From Streptomyces pyxinicus (GTDB taxonomy: Bacteria > Actinomycetota > Actinomycetes > Streptomycetales > Streptomycetaceae), in contig NZ_JANUGP010000015.1 of the NCBI RefSeq assembly GCF_024753135.1, positions 1-64,000 of the forward strand: DNA of 64,000 bases. The letters are read 5' to 3'. Every line of letters begins with the position of its first letter. Positions within the stretch are counted from its first letter, which is position 1. This document shows positions 17,268 through 27,119 of the stretch, piece by piece. A program made the position numbers and the translations under genes. The notes below the pieces were generated by a model. The model did not search any database. It had not been told where the DNA came from and saw only the letters and a program-made list of their open reading frames with translations.

Positions 17268-17534
17268 TCAGCGCGAACGCCGCCCGGTGAGGAGGCGGTA
17301 CAACAGGAGCACGATCACCGAGCCGACGATCGCGGCGATCCACGTCGACAGGTGGAAGAAGCCGTTGATGGAGTGCACGCCGAAGATCACCTTGCCGAGC
17401 CAGCCGCCGAGCAGACCGCCAAGGATGCCGATGAGCATGGTGACGAGGCAGCCGCCTGGGTCCTTGCCGGGCGTGAGTGCCTTGGCGATGGCGCCCGCGA
17501 TGAGGCCGATGAGGATCCACGCGATGATGCCCAC
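17268..17534 (-). CDS. GlsB/YeaQ/YmgE-family stress membrane protein
   Basis: An 88-residue protein with three hydrophobic helices. They are IIAWILIGLIAGAIAKAL, then MLIGILGGLLGGWLGKVIFG, then WIAAIVGSVIVLLLYRLL. The glycine-rich pattern with LTPGKDPGG between helices one and two is the hallmark of the transglycosylase-associated (PF04226) family. Members are small inner-membrane proteins induced by osmotic, acid or envelope stress; the molecular role is not established. GTG start with AAAGGA eight bases upstream. It is a single gene. Confidence 0.92.
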   Translation of the reverse strand: MGIIAWILIGLIAGAIAKALTPGKDPGGCLVTMLIGILGGLLGGWLGKVIFGVHSINGFFHLSTWIAAIVGSVIVLLLYRLLTGRRSR

Positions 17535-18572
17535 GATGTGCGTCCTTTGCTATAGGTGAGGCCGATAAAGACCCGACGAGGGTGCCGCCGGGGCTGCCCG
17601 CCGGTTGCTCCGTGCCGACGACCAGCGGCATACGGATATCCGCTCGGGATCAGTCCACACGGGACCAAGGTCCCGTTTCCTCCGACTGGCCCACCGGCAC
17701 CCGCCCCGGGTCGGCGGCGGATTCGGTCGTCCCGCACCCGCACCCGCACGAGTAACTACGGCCTGACCGCTGGATAGATGTGGTCGACGACGTCGGCATC
17801 CACCGTCTCAGGGTGGATCACCTGCTGTCGGTCTGCCGTCAGGCACACGCCCAGGCATCGCCTTCCACCCCGACAGCGGGTAACTGGACCTGCTCCCGGA
17901 CTCGCCCGCCTACGCCATCCAACTGCGGCTGAGCACCCTTCCGGGGCATCGCCGCAGCGAACCGGGACGTCGGCACCGATGCCGTCCGCGCCATCCGGGT
18001 CCTGGCCGCCGGCGCCGTACCCTCGGCCCTCGTGTCAGAGCCCACCCAGAAGGCTGTCGCCGCGCTTCAAGCTCCGGTGAAGACCCGTGACACGGCCTCG
18101 CATGGCTACCCACAGGCGATGGCCGCACACCTGGCCGGCGTCCCCGACAGGCGAGTGGACCCGGATATCGCCGAAGCCGGCGCGCGGCAGGTCCGAGCGA
18201 TGTGCGAGCTGAGGCGGCGGGCTTCCCCTGAGGCCGGAGATGCCCCCGGACCATCAGACGATTTCGATCGAGGCAGCCCTGATCCCGCGTCGCCGTGAAG
18301 GCGAAGCCATCCGCGCTCTGGCATTACGCCGGGCCCGAACGAGCCGCGAGGCGAGGGCAGACAGTGGTCGGCGTCGCACAACCGGCTGCACTGCGCACGG
18401 GGGCGTGGACCGTCGTGCCGCCGGGACAAAGACTCCGTCATCATGGCCCCAGATTCGTGCCGCCGGCCTCGCCCTCGCGTCGACGAAGGCTGCCTGTCCC
18501 CCTTCCGTCCACGCCCGTCTAGGCGACGACTACCGATGCGTACGCGATGCCGGCCCGGCGAGGGTGGGTCGC
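17535..18572. other. About 1 kb without a recognisable gene
   Basis: No frame has both a start signal and a known domain. A plus-strand stretch at about 17950-18130 (AANRDVGTDAVRAIRVLAAG, then EPTQKAVAALQAPVKTRDT) looks like a real protein fragment without a beginning, so it may be another decayed gene. I cannot assign it. Confidence 0.4.
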
Positions 18573-18959
18573 ATGGACATGGATCTGGACAGCGTCTCGG
18601 AGTGGACGGAGATCGTCCTGTGGGTGAGGCGGGAGACCGGCGGCTGGTCGGCCAGGACGGTGTGGGTGGTGGCGGTCGACGGGGAGGCGTACGTGCGCTC
18701 GGCCTTCGGGCGGCGCAGCGCGTGGTACCGCCAGGTCCTGCGGGACGCGGAGACGGAGGTGGAGGTGGCCGGGATCCGGCGGTCTGTCACCCTCCGGCCG
18801 GTGGACGACCCGGATCTGGTCCAGCGCGTCTCCGGCGCCTACCGGGCCAAGTACGGTCTGAGCTGGCCCGGTCCGGTGGAGTCGATGAACGCGTACGAGG
18901 CCGCGGCCACCACCATGCGGCTAGCGGATCTCCGGGAGGCCGCGCAGCTGCCTGCGTGA
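18573..18959 (+). CDS. DUF2255 family protein
   Basis: A 128-residue cytoplasmic protein matching DUF2255: TVWVVAVDGEAYVRSAFGRR, AWYRQVLRDAETEVEVAG, then DPDLVQRVSGAYRAKYG and ATTMRL at the end. Function is unknown for the family. The ATG at 18573 follows a GAGGGTGGG tract; earlier in-frame codons look non-coding. Its last 39 bases overlap the 3' end of the convergent LAL regulator. Confidence 0.8.
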   Translation: MDMDLDSVSEWTEIVLWVRRETGGWSARTVWVVAVDGEAYVRSAFGRRSAWYRQVLRDAETEVEVAGIRRSVTLRPVDDPDLVQRVSGAYRAKYGLSWPGPVESMNAYEAAATTMRLADLREAAQLPA

Positions 18960-21659
18960 GGTGAGTCCGAGCTTGCGGAAGATATTGCGCAGATGCGCGT
19001 CGACCGTGCGCGGGCTGAGGAACAGCTTGGCCGCCACCTCCTTGGAGGTGGCGCCGTCGGCCACCAGACGGGCGATGTGCACCTCCTGCATGGTCAGCTG
19101 GTCCGAGGCCTTGGAGGTACGGCTGCGGGCCTGCTCGCCGGTGGCCCGCAGCTCGCCCGCGGCGCGTTCTGCGAACGCCTCTACGCCCAGGTCGGACAGC
19201 GCCTCGTGGGCGAGCCGCAACGCGGAGCGGGCGTCGCGCCGACGGCCTTGGCGGCGCAGCCACTCCCCGTACAGCAGCAGCGCCCGGGCGCGGTAGACGA
19301 CCAGCGCGCCGTCCGCGAGCAGATCGACGGCCTCCTGGTACGCGGACTCCTCCCCGGTCACCAGCGCCCGCGCCCATGCCTCGACGCCCAGCCCCCAGGG
19401 CTGCCCGCCCGCCCGCGTACGCTCCCGGAGGGACGCCAGGGCGTCGGCGGCGACCTCCCTCTCGCCGCACCGCACCGCCGCCTCCACCAGCTCGGGCAGG
19501 GCGAGCCCCGCAGTGCCGACAGCGCCGTACTCCACCGCCTGCCGCGCCGCTTGCAGGGCGGCCGGGTAGTCCGCCAGCCCGTTGCCGAGCACGGCCGTCG
19601 CCCACCGCACGCTGAGACTCATCCGGTGGTCGACCGTCTCGAACAGCTCGGCGGCCTCCCGGCGACGCCCGCGCAGCGCGGCCAGATGCAGGCGCGGGTA
19701 GACCAGCGGAGCCGCCCCCGTGGCGTCGGCGATCGCCTCCTCCTCGGAGATCAGCTCCATGGCGGCGCCCAGCTCGCCGGCGTGCACCGACGCGGTGGCC
19801 CGCATGGCCAGTCCGATGGGCAGCGCGTGAAAGGAGCCCGACTCGCGGCCGGCCGCGACCGCCCGCGCGGAGATGCCCCGCAGGGCGGCGAAGTCCCACA
19901 GCTCGGTGGCCACCATGAAGCCGAGGGACGGCCGCCTGGCCCACACCGCTTCCTCGATGGAGCCGAGGACCGGTCCGAGGACGGGCCCGGCCGCCGCGTG
20001 CCCCTCGCCGACCAGGCGGACCAGACCGGTCAGCACCGCCGCCGCGCCGGACGCCGGCTCCGGCCCGTCCGGCGGCGCGACCTTGCGGCCGGCCGCCACC
20101 ACGTCTTCCAGCCCGCCCAGCAGCAGCCCCATCTCGATGGCGTCCAGGCAGCACTCCCGCGACCGGACCGGGTCGGTGGCCGCCAGCCGGGACGCGGCCC
20201 GCAACAGGTGCGTGGTGGGGTTCTCCTCCCCGCGGCTGCGGACGAAGGACAGCCGGCCGCGGAGCAGGTCGGCCCTGGCCGCCCGGCTCTGATCATCGGC
20301 GCGGTCACCGGCCGGACGGTCGGTGCCGCCGTCGGCCGGATCGTCGGCCGGGACGGTGCTGAGCAGCTCGGCCGCGGTGTCGAAGTCGCCCACCGAGAGC
20401 TTGGCCTGCACCGCGGCGAGGACCCGCTCGGCTCGTCGGGCCGGGTCGGCCGTGAGTGCGGCCGAGCGTTCCAGGAACGCCGCCGACGCGGCGACACCGC
20501 CGCGTTCCCGGGCCCGGGCGGCGGAGGCCTCCAGCGCGGCGGCGACCTGCTCGTCCGGCCCGGCGCAGGCCTGGGCGAGGTGCCAGGCCCGCCGGTCGGG
20601 GTCGGTAACCGGGTCGGTCGCGGCGGCCAGCGCCCGGTGCGCCCGGCGCCGCTCCTGCGGCGTCGCGGCCCGGTAGGCGGCCGAGCGGGCGAGCGGGTGG
20701 CTGAACCGGATCCGGGTGCCGAACTCGACCAGTGGGACGGACTGCGCGGTGGCGTCCGCGTCGATGCCCAGGTCCCCGGCCGCCCGCCACAGCAGACCGG
20801 GATCGCCGATCGGATCGGCGGCGGCGACGGTGACCAGCAACCGGGCGGCCGGCGGCAGCAGCGCCAGCCGGGAGCGGAAACTGTGCTCGATCGCGTCGGG
20901 CACCGAGTCGGGCTGGGCGTACCCGCCCGCCATGCCGGCGAGCCCGGCGGTCCTGGGCAGTTCCACCAGCGCGAGCGGGTTGCCGCGCGCCTCGGCCAGC
21001 ACCCGGTCCCGCACCCGCTCGTCCAGCGGGGCGCGGACCGCCGCGGCCAGCAACGCGCGGGCGTCCGCCTCGCCCAGTCCCCGCAACCGGTGGCCGGGCA
21101 GCCCGTCCAGCTCGGGCAGCCGGCTCGGCTCCCGTACCGCGAACACCAGGGCGACCGGCTCGGCCGACACCCGGCGGGCCAGGAAGGCCAGTGCCTTGGC
21201 CGAGGCCCGGTCCAGCCAGTGCGCGTCGTCGACGACGCACAGCACCGGGCGCTCCCGGGCGGTCTCCGTCAGCAGGCCCAGGGACGCGATGCCGACCAGG
21301 AACGGGTCGGGGGTGCCGGTGTCGAGGCCGAAGGCGATCTCCAGCGCGGCGCGGTGCGGCGCGGGCAGCGCCGTCAGCCGGTCGGTGACCGGCGCGAGCA
21401 GCTGGTGCAGTGCGGCGAACGGCAGCTCCATCTCGAACTCCGCGCCGGACGCCCGCAGGACGAGGACATCGGAGGCGACCTCGCCCAGCCGGCGCAGCAG
21501 CGCGCTCTTGCCGATGCCCGGCTCGCCCCGCAGGACCAGGGCACTGCCCCCGCCTTCCCTCGCCGCCTGGAGCAAGGTGTCCAGCCGGCGCAGCTCGTCC
21601 TGCCGGCCGGTCAGTTCCTCGCGTCGGCCTGTCGGCACTTCCGCACGTGTCCCGGGCAT
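18921..21659 (-). CDS. LAL-family LuxR transcriptional regulator (intact)
   Basis: A 912-residue regulator from the ATG at 21659 (a TTG three codons earlier is possible). N-terminal ATPase: Walker A GEPGIGKSALLRRLG, Walker B VLCVVDDAHW. A long helical middle region is followed by a C-terminal LuxR helix-turn-helix (LTMQEVHIARLVADGATSKE, LSPRTVDAHLRNIFRKLGL). Family members are ATP-dependent activators of sugar-use or secondary-metabolite genes. It faces the MFS/carotenoid-oxygenase operon across about 200 bases, so it is the likely regulator of that operon. It shares its architecture with the interrupted copy at 7035-9758. Its 3' end overlaps the DUF2255 gene. Confidence 0.9.
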   Translation of the reverse strand: MPGTRAEVPTGRREELTGRQDELRRLDTLLQAAREGGGSALVLRGEPGIGKSALLRRLGEVASDVLVLRASGAEFEMELPFAALHQLLAPVTDRLTALPAPHRAALEIAFGLDTGTPDPFLVGIASLGLLTETARERPVLCVVDDAHWLDRASAKALAFLARRVSAEPVALVFAVREPSRLPELDGLPGHRLRGLGEADARALLAAAVRAPLDERVRDRVLAEARGNPLALVELPRTAGLAGMAGGYAQPDSVPDAIEHSFRSRLALLPPAARLLVTVAAADPIGDPGLLWRAAGDLGIDADATAQSVPLVEFGTRIRFSHPLARSAAYRAATPQERRRAHRALAAATDPVTDPDRRAWHLAQACAGPDEQVAAALEASAARARERGGVAASAAFLERSAALTADPARRAERVLAAVQAKLSVGDFDTAAELLSTVPADDPADGGTDRPAGDRADDQSRAARADLLRGRLSFVRSRGEENPTTHLLRAASRLAATDPVRSRECCLDAIEMGLLLGGLEDVVAAGRKVAPPDGPEPASGAAAVLTGLVRLVGEGHAAAGPVLGPVLGSIEEAVWARRPSLGFMVATELWDFAALRGISARAVAAGRESGSFHALPIGLAMRATASVHAGELGAAMELISEEEAIADATGAAPLVYPRLHLAALRGRRREAAELFETVDHRMSLSVRWATAVLGNGLADYPAALQAARQAVEYGAVGTAGLALPELVEAAVRCGEREVAADALASLRERTRAGGQPWGLGVEAWARALVTGEESAYQEAVDLLADGALVVYRARALLLYGEWLRRQGRRRDARSALRLAHEALSDLGVEAFAERAAGELRATGEQARSRTSKASDQLTMQEVHIARLVADGATSKEVAAKLFLSPRTVDAHLRNIFRKLGLTSRRQLRGLPEIR

Positions 21660-21868
21660 GCTCGACAACCTATGCGGTGACGCTCCCTGGCGGAATCCGG
21701 CAAAGCCCTCCGACTGCCGGGAGGTTGCGGCGCACGGCTTCCGTGGCGTGATCGCGGCCCCGGCGCCGTGACAGGGCCGGGTCCCCTGTCACCGACTCGC
21801 GCCCCGGGTCTCCGTATAGGCGATGTTCACCGACGCGAGCGGCGGGCGCCCGCTGCGAAGGTCGAGCC

Positions 21869-23209
21869 ATGAACAGCAACGCGCTACGACGAGGGAACAC
21901 CACCGGCGGGTGGACGCCGCTGGCGGTCCTGGCCACGGCCCAGTTCCTGGTCGTGCTGAGCAGCTCGATCGTGAACGTCGCCCTGCCCGGCATCCGGACC
22001 GGTCTCCAGTTGTCCGACACCGGCCAGGCCTGGACGGTCAACGCCTACGTACTGGTCTTCGGAGCGCTGCTGCTGCCCGGCGGGCGGGCCGGCGACGTGT
22101 ACGGGCTCCGCCGGGTGTTCCTGCTCGGCACCGGTCTGTTCGCCGCCGCCTCGCTCGGCGCGGCGCTGGCGCCCACCGCGGCCGTGCTGATCGCCTGCCG
22201 GGCGGCGCAGGGCATCGGGGCCGCGCTGCTGGCGCCCACGGCGCTGGCGCTCGTACTGACGCTCTACCCGGACGGCGGGCGGCGCGGCACCGCACTCGGC
22301 GTATGGGGCGCGGTGTCCGGCGCCGGCGGGGCGGCGGGCGTGCTGCTCAGCGGGGTGCTCACCGACCGGTTCGGCTGGCGCGCGGTGTTCGTGGTGATGG
22401 TGCCGCTCGCCCTGCTCGCCCTGGTGGCCACCCGGCTGCTGGTCGCGGCGGACCGGCCGCGCGGCGGGAGCCTGGACGCGCCGGGCGCGGTGACGGTGAC
22501 GGCGGGCCTGGTGTCGCTCACCTACGGCCTGTCGGGCCGCTGGGTGCTCGCGGTGGTCGGTGCGGTGCTGCTCGGCCTGTTCGCGGTGCTCCAGCGCAGG
22601 GCCGCCGACCCGCTGCTGCCGGCCCGGATGCGCGTGGTGGCGGTGCCCAACGTGCTGATGGCCCTGCTCGGCGCGGTCTGGCTCGGGCTGTTCTATTTCC
22701 TGCCGCTCTACCAACAACGGGCCCTCGGCTACTCGCCGTTGGAGGCCGGGCTGACCCAGCTGCCCCTCGCCCTGGTGATCACCCTGTCCTCCTGGGCCAC
22801 CGGCAAGCTGCCCGGCCGCCGGACGCTCCCGGCGGGCCTGCTGGTCCTGGCAGCCGGACTGGCCTGGCTGTCCCGCACCCCGGCCGACGGCACCTTCCTG
22901 GCAGACCTGCTCGGCCCGACACTCCTCATCGGCGCCGGACTGGGAGTGGCCTTCGTCCGGCTCACGGCGTTGGCCTCCACCGGTGTGCCGGCCGCCGACA
23001 ACGGCCTGGCCGGTGGACTGGTCAACGCCACCCGGCAGATCGGTGGAGCCGTCGGCCTGTCCTTCCTGACCCTGCTCCCCTCCGCCGGCGCCGCCTTCCT
23101 GGCCTGCGCCGCCCTCGCCCTCCTTCTCACCGCCCTCTCCGCCCTCCGTACCCCGCCGGCGACCGCCACCGACCCGACCTCTTCCACCCTCCCCCTGCGA
23201 AAGGCCTGA
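21869..23209 (+). CDS. MFS transporter, DHA2-like drug/metabolite exporter
   Basis: A 446-residue membrane protein with about 12-14 hydrophobic helices. The first helix reads FLVVLSSSIVNVALPGI, with the family's L-D/S-x-x-I-V-N-V-A-L-P signature. Motif A is GRAGDVYGLRRVFLLG. A glycine-rich motif C-like stretch follows (GVWGAVSGAGGAAGVLLSG). Such proteins use the proton gradient to export drugs or natural products. It ends two bases before the carotenoid oxygenase ATG, so the two are almost certainly translationally coupled and the exporter may move the oxygenase product or its apocarotenoid precursor. Confidence 0.9.
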   Translation: MNSNALRRGNTTGGWTPLAVLATAQFLVVLSSSIVNVALPGIRTGLQLSDTGQAWTVNAYVLVFGALLLPGGRAGDVYGLRRVFLLGTGLFAAASLGAALAPTAAVLIACRAAQGIGAALLAPTALALVLTLYPDGGRRGTALGVWGAVSGAGGAAGVLLSGVLTDRFGWRAVFVVMVPLALLALVATRLLVAADRPRGGSLDAPGAVTVTAGLVSLTYGLSGRWVLAVVGAVLLGLFAVLQRRAADPLLPARMRVVAVPNVLMALLGAVWLGLFYFLPLYQQRALGYSPLEAGLTQLPLALVITLSSWATGKLPGRRTLPAGLLVLAAGLAWLSRTPADGTFLADLLGPTLLIGAGLGVAFVRLTALASTGVPAADNGLAGGLVNATRQIGGAVGLSFLTLLPSAGAAFLACAALALLLTALSALRTPPATATDPTSSTLPLRKA

Positions 23210-23211
23210 CC

Positions 23212-24549
23212 ATGGCTCTCGAAAAGCCCTTCATCAGCGGCCACTTCAGCCCTGTCTCCGACGAGATCACCGGGCACGACCTGAAGATACGCGGCACCCT
23301 CCCGCCCGAGCTGAACGGCCGCTACTTCCGCAACGGCCACAACCCCAAGCCGGGGATCACCCCCAGCCACTGGTTCCGCGGCGCGGGCATGCTGCACGGC
23401 ATCCGCCTCACCGACGGCCGGGCCGAGTGGTACCGCAACCGCTGGGTGCGTACACCCTTCCTGGAGGGCGTGCCGTTCACCGGGACCGAGCTGGAGGTCA
23501 GCGCCGCCGCCACCAACATCATCTTCCACGGCGGCCGTTACCTCGCCCTCCAGGAGGCCAACCTGCCGTACGAGGTGAGCGCCGAGCTGGACACCCTCGG
23601 CGTCCATGACTTCGGCGGCAAGCTCACGAGCGCGATGACCGCGCATCCCAAGGAGGACCCGGAGACCGGCGAGCTGCACTTCTTCAGCTACAGCCCCTTC
23701 CCGCCGCACCTCAGCTACTACGTGGCGGACGCCTCCGGGGACATCGTCAGGTCGGAGATCGTCGAGGGCGCCGGCCCGTCCCTGATGCACGACTTCGCCA
23801 TCACCCGCGAGCACGTCGTCTTCATCGACTCCCCGGTGGTCTTCGACCACGCCGAGCAGTCCGGCATCCCCTACCGCTGGCACGATGAGGTTCCGCTGCG
23901 CATCGGCGTGCTGCCCCGCGCCGGGGGCTGGACCACCTGGTACGAGGTGCCCGACCAGGCGGCGCTGCTGCACGTCGCCAACGCCTACACCGACGCGCGG
24001 GGCCGCATCGTCCTCGAAGCACCGCGCCTGGACCGGTCCAGCTGGGAGAGCTCCTGGAAATGGTGGGTCGGCGCCCCCGGCTACGGCACCAGCCCGGCGA
24101 CCGGCTCGACCCTGCACCGCTGGATCATCGACCCGGCGACCGGGACGGTCACCACCGAGGCCGTCAACGACCTGGTCACCGAGTTCCCGTCGATCAACGA
24201 CGCCCACACCGGCGCCGACTACCGCTACAGCTACGCCATCGCTTTCCCCGGCTCGGGTCTGTCGGGCTACCACACCGCCAAGTTCGACACCCGGACCGGC
24301 CGGCAGCGGTTGTTCGCCCACGGCGAGGGCCGGATGCCCGGCGAGGCCGTCTTCGCACCCGCCGAGGGCGGCACCGCCGAGGACGACGGCTACCTGCTCA
24401 CCATCGTCAGCGACCTGGAGGCCGACGCCTCCGAACTGCTCGTCCTGGACGCGGGCGACCTCAGCGAGGTAGCCGCCGTCGAACTCCCCCGGCGGGTGCC
24501 GGCCGGCATCCACGGCCACTGGATCCCCGACGCCCACCAGTCCGCCTGA
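23212..24549 (+). CDS. Carotenoid cleavage oxygenase family protein
   Basis: A 445-residue member of the RPE65/carotenoid oxygenase family. Four iron-binding histidines appear in the expected contexts: MTAHPKEDPETGELHFFSY, GPSLMHDFAITREHVVF, ALLHVANAY and AGIHGHWIP. The entry motif GRYFRNGHNPKP is also typical. Enzymes of this family split carotenoids, stilbenes or related alkenes with O2 at a non-haem Fe(II). No phytoene synthase or other carotenoid gene is in the window, so the substrate must come from elsewhere or may not be a carotenoid. Coupled to the MFS gene upstream, with a hairpin downstream. Confidence 0.92.
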   Translation: MALEKPFISGHFSPVSDEITGHDLKIRGTLPPELNGRYFRNGHNPKPGITPSHWFRGAGMLHGIRLTDGRAEWYRNRWVRTPFLEGVPFTGTELEVSAAATNIIFHGGRYLALQEANLPYEVSAELDTLGVHDFGGKLTSAMTAHPKEDPETGELHFFSYSPFPPHLSYYVADASGDIVRSEIVEGAGPSLMHDFAITREHVVFIDSPVVFDHAEQSGIPYRWHDEVPLRIGVLPRAGGWTTWYEVPDQAALLHVANAYTDARGRIVLEAPRLDRSSWESSWKWWVGAPGYGTSPATGSTLHRWIIDPATGTVTTEAVNDLVTEFPSINDAHTGADYRYSYAIAFPGSGLSGYHTAKFDTRTGRQRLFAHGEGRMPGEAVFAPAEGGTAEDDGYLLTIVSDLEADASELLVLDAGDLSEVAAVELPRRVPAGIHGHWIPDAHQSA

Positions 24550-24570
24550 CTCCTGCGCCCACCCCGATCC

Positions 24571-24605
24571 CCGGGCCGCCGCCCTCTCCCTCAGCGGCGG
24601 CCCGG
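24571..24605 (+). terminator. 11-bp hairpin after the carotenoid oxygenase gene
   Basis: Positions 24571-24581 and 24595-24605 are exact reverse complements around a 13-base loop, 22 bases past the stop codon. It likely ends the MFS/oxygenase transcript. Confidence 0.65.
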
Positions 24606-24649
24606 GCGCGTACCCAGCCCCACCCCCGCCCTGACCCCAAGGACCCACC

Positions 24650-24960
24650 ATGGCCAGCCCCACCGCCATCGGCGAGACCGCTCCCGTCGTCGCCGACCAC
24701 ACCCTCGGCATCGCCGCCCCCCTCAAGCGGGTCTGGCAGTTACACACCGCAATCGGCTTCTGGCCGGACTGGCAGCCCGACATCACCGAGTCCCGGCCGA
24801 CGGCCCGCTCGCCCCCGGCACCACCTTCCACTGGGCGACCGCCGACCTCTCCATCGACTCCACCGTCGACGCCCCGCACGGCATTCTCCAGAACTCTTCC
24901 GGCGCCATCCGCTCGACAAGCGCGGCAGTCATCACCCCAGGCTGGCGCAAGATCACGCCG
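24650..24960 (+). pseudogene. SRPBCC-fold protein, frameshifted and truncated
   Basis: From the ATG at 24650 the frame gives a polyketide-cyclase/SRPBCC start: VADHTLGIAAPLKRVWQLHT and FWPDWQPDITESR. Near 24797 one base is lost and the next frame continues DGPLAPGTTFHWATADLSID, after which the similarity fades with no complete C-terminal helix. The family binds hydrophobic ligands in a helix-grip fold; this copy should be dead. It sits just after the carotenoid-oxygenase operon and may once have belonged to it. Confidence 0.7.
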
Positions 24961-25079
24961 ACTGAAATGGCGTCCGAGGCCGCAGGCCAGTCTGCCCAGT
25001 ACCGCGCGCTCCCGCTCGGTCAAGCCGACCTCGTCGGGGCTGGGGCCGTCGATCACCAGCATCCGCTCCGCCCGTCGCG

Positions 25080-25450
25080 CCCAGGGGCGGGCAGCACCAC
25101 CGCACCGCCCGGGGCGACGGTCGTCACCGCCCGTACGATCCGCTCCTCGTCCATCGCCGAGTCGACACAGCCGTGCAGCCCGCCCATGAGGATCCGCGAC
25201 ACCTCCACGCCGGTCTCGGCCGGGTGCAGCAGGATGGCCTTCGTCGGGGGAATGCCGGTCGCCGATACCAGGTGCCGGGCGATGGCCGTGGCGTCGGCGA
25301 GGATGGCCTCCGGCTGCCCGGCGCGGATCGCCCTACAGCCTGCTTCAGGCCGCCGTAGCCGCTCACCAGGCGCAGTTCGCGCATCGAGGTGAGGATCGTG
25401 CGGAGCCCGGCACGGGTCACCGACTGCTCGGCGACGAGCATGACGCGCCC
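25080..25450 (-). pseudogene. NarL-type response regulator, receiver only and frameshifted
   Basis: The minus strand starts VMLVAEQSVTRAGLRTILTS, the usual opening of NarL/FixJ receivers except that the acidic DD pair is AE. In a second frame it continues with GQPEAILADATAIARHLVSA, LLHPAETGVEVSRILMGGLH and MDEERIVRAVTTVAPGGAVV. The helix-turn-helix output domain is absent. The altered phosphorylation pocket, the frameshift and the truncation all indicate a dead gene. Confidence 0.6.
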
Positions 25451-26383
25451 CTGGCCGGGCTCGGACGCCGACTACCCCACCCCGCGCAGCCCCGACGCCG
25501 AACCCGTGAGACGACATATCGCCGCCTCCCGTGGTCCACCTGCTTGAAGCCCCTGTTCGCGCACGTCTACCCCCAGGTGCTTGCCTGGAAGCCCCGTTGG
25601 ACGCCGCCGGAGCCGGCACCGTTGTCCCGGGCTGCGACTTGGCGGACCGTGGGTCTTCCGCGCTGCACAGTGCGCGCAGGGGCCGCCCCGTCAGCGTGGT
25701 CGCGCGGTGACCGCCCCGGTGGTGCGGGCGTGCATTGCCGCTGCGCGAGGCGGAGGACGGTCCTCTCCCTTCCCTTCCGTCTGCGCCGACATCTCACCGC
25801 ATCTACCGATGTGGCCAACAGTGGTGGGGAGTCGAGCGATCGTGCCGGCACACCGTCCCCGCCCCGGCGGCTCCGAGCGGAACTCCAGTCCGAGGGGTTT
25901 CGGCACCTGGGCGCATGCGCGACCGGACGACGACGCCATGTCGGTGCCCCGGGCAAGTCGGGTAGTGCCTCCGACTCGGTCGGCATCCTCAGCGGCCGTC
26001 TGGGTCACGGGCGGCTCGCCGGAGCGCGAACCCACCTGCCTGAACCTGCGGCAGCGGCAAGCGGCCGTGAGCACGAAGCGCTCGCGCCGACAGTCGCGGC
26101 GGAGTTGTGCCGCCTGACGCAGCCGGGGCCCGGGCGACGCTGGTCCGGGCGCCCGCCGGTGACGCAGAGGGGCACCGCCTCCAGCGCCTTCGACGGCCGC
26201 GGTGGCACCGAGTCCCGCTGACAGCTGCGCACCGATGGCACACCCGATGCACCGGCGGCTCCGCGGTAGCCGTGCGAGTAGGGAACTATCCGTTACCCAG
26301 ATGGTGGCGTGTACCAGTCCGATGGGGGCAATGGGGATTCCGAGACACCGGTGGTGTCACTCACTCAAGAGAAAGCAGGAGCC
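25451..26383. other. About 0.9 kb without a recognisable gene
   Basis: All six frames were considered. None shows a domain, a plausible signal peptide or a start with a good Shine-Dalgarno. This looks like decayed or non-coding DNA. Confidence 0.4.
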
Positions 26384-26458
26384 GTGTACATAGGTCTGGG
26401 CACCGTCGTCGTCATCGTCCTCGTCGTCCTCGTCGTCATGATGCTCCGCCGCGGCTGA
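26384..26458 (+). CDS. Possible 24-residue membrane peptide
   Basis: A GTG two bases behind AGGAG begins a 24-codon frame: Y-I-G-L-G-T, then an almost unbroken run of Val, Ile and Leu, then MMLRRG and TGA. It would form one transmembrane helix with a positively charged cytoplasmic tail. Small peptides of this shape occur in Streptomyces. The spacing between Shine-Dalgarno and start is shorter than ideal, so translation is uncertain. Confidence 0.4.
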   Translation: MYIGLGTVVVIVLVVLVVMMLRRG

Positions 26459-27119
26459 GGCTGCACCGCACCCGCTTGCGTCGCCCGTCGGCGCTGAGGA
26501 CGGCCGTTCGAAGCAGCCGAGTCCTTTCAGCGCCGACCGGGGCCAACAGGTGTCTGACGGCCGCCTCCGGCGAAGGCTTCTGGTTGACGCAGCTCTGCTG
26601 CGGGTATTACAGGCCGTCTTCTCGTCGGTGGGCGGTAAGTCATCACACCGATGTGCCGCAGGTGTAGTGCTCGGCCCAGTGCACCAAGGGTGTGGTGAGT
26701 CCACGTGCCGCGCAGTCGGAGGCCGGTCGGTTGTCTCCATCCCCGCGGAGTCTCTCGCCGATTCCATCCTCTCTTCTTTCTCCCTGCGCGTACCCGCCAT
26801 CGGACTCGCCCGTCCGTCGTCCACGGCAGCCTGGCGGCCGGGCACCGACCCGGCTGTGGAGAGGGTCAGGTCCCCCGGCCCCGATGACCTACCTCACCGC
26901 CGTCAACCACCTCAGGCCCCAGGTCGTGTCCGTTCGGGACCGACCGGCGCGCCGGCGGGCCACCCGCCGGTCTATCGGCTCTCTTCGGTGGGATACCGCA
27001 CATCACCGGGCTGTGCTCATCTGGGTCACCGCGATAGCGGCCGTCCCACGGTGGAGCGAGGGTGGAGGGAGCTTTCCCTTCCCTGTCAGCTCGCTCTCCG
27101 CCTCCGAAGGAGCACGGCC
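26459..27119. other. Intergenic, no gene recognised
   Basis: About 660 bases precede the four-helix membrane protein gene. An open frame continues upstream of that gene's ATG, but its composition is not protein-like and has no start signal. I see nothing identifiable. Confidence 0.4.

Noticed and set aside
18993..21680. Long plus-strand frame opposite the second LAL regulator
   Set aside because: Antisense shadow caused by high GC; no start signal or domain.
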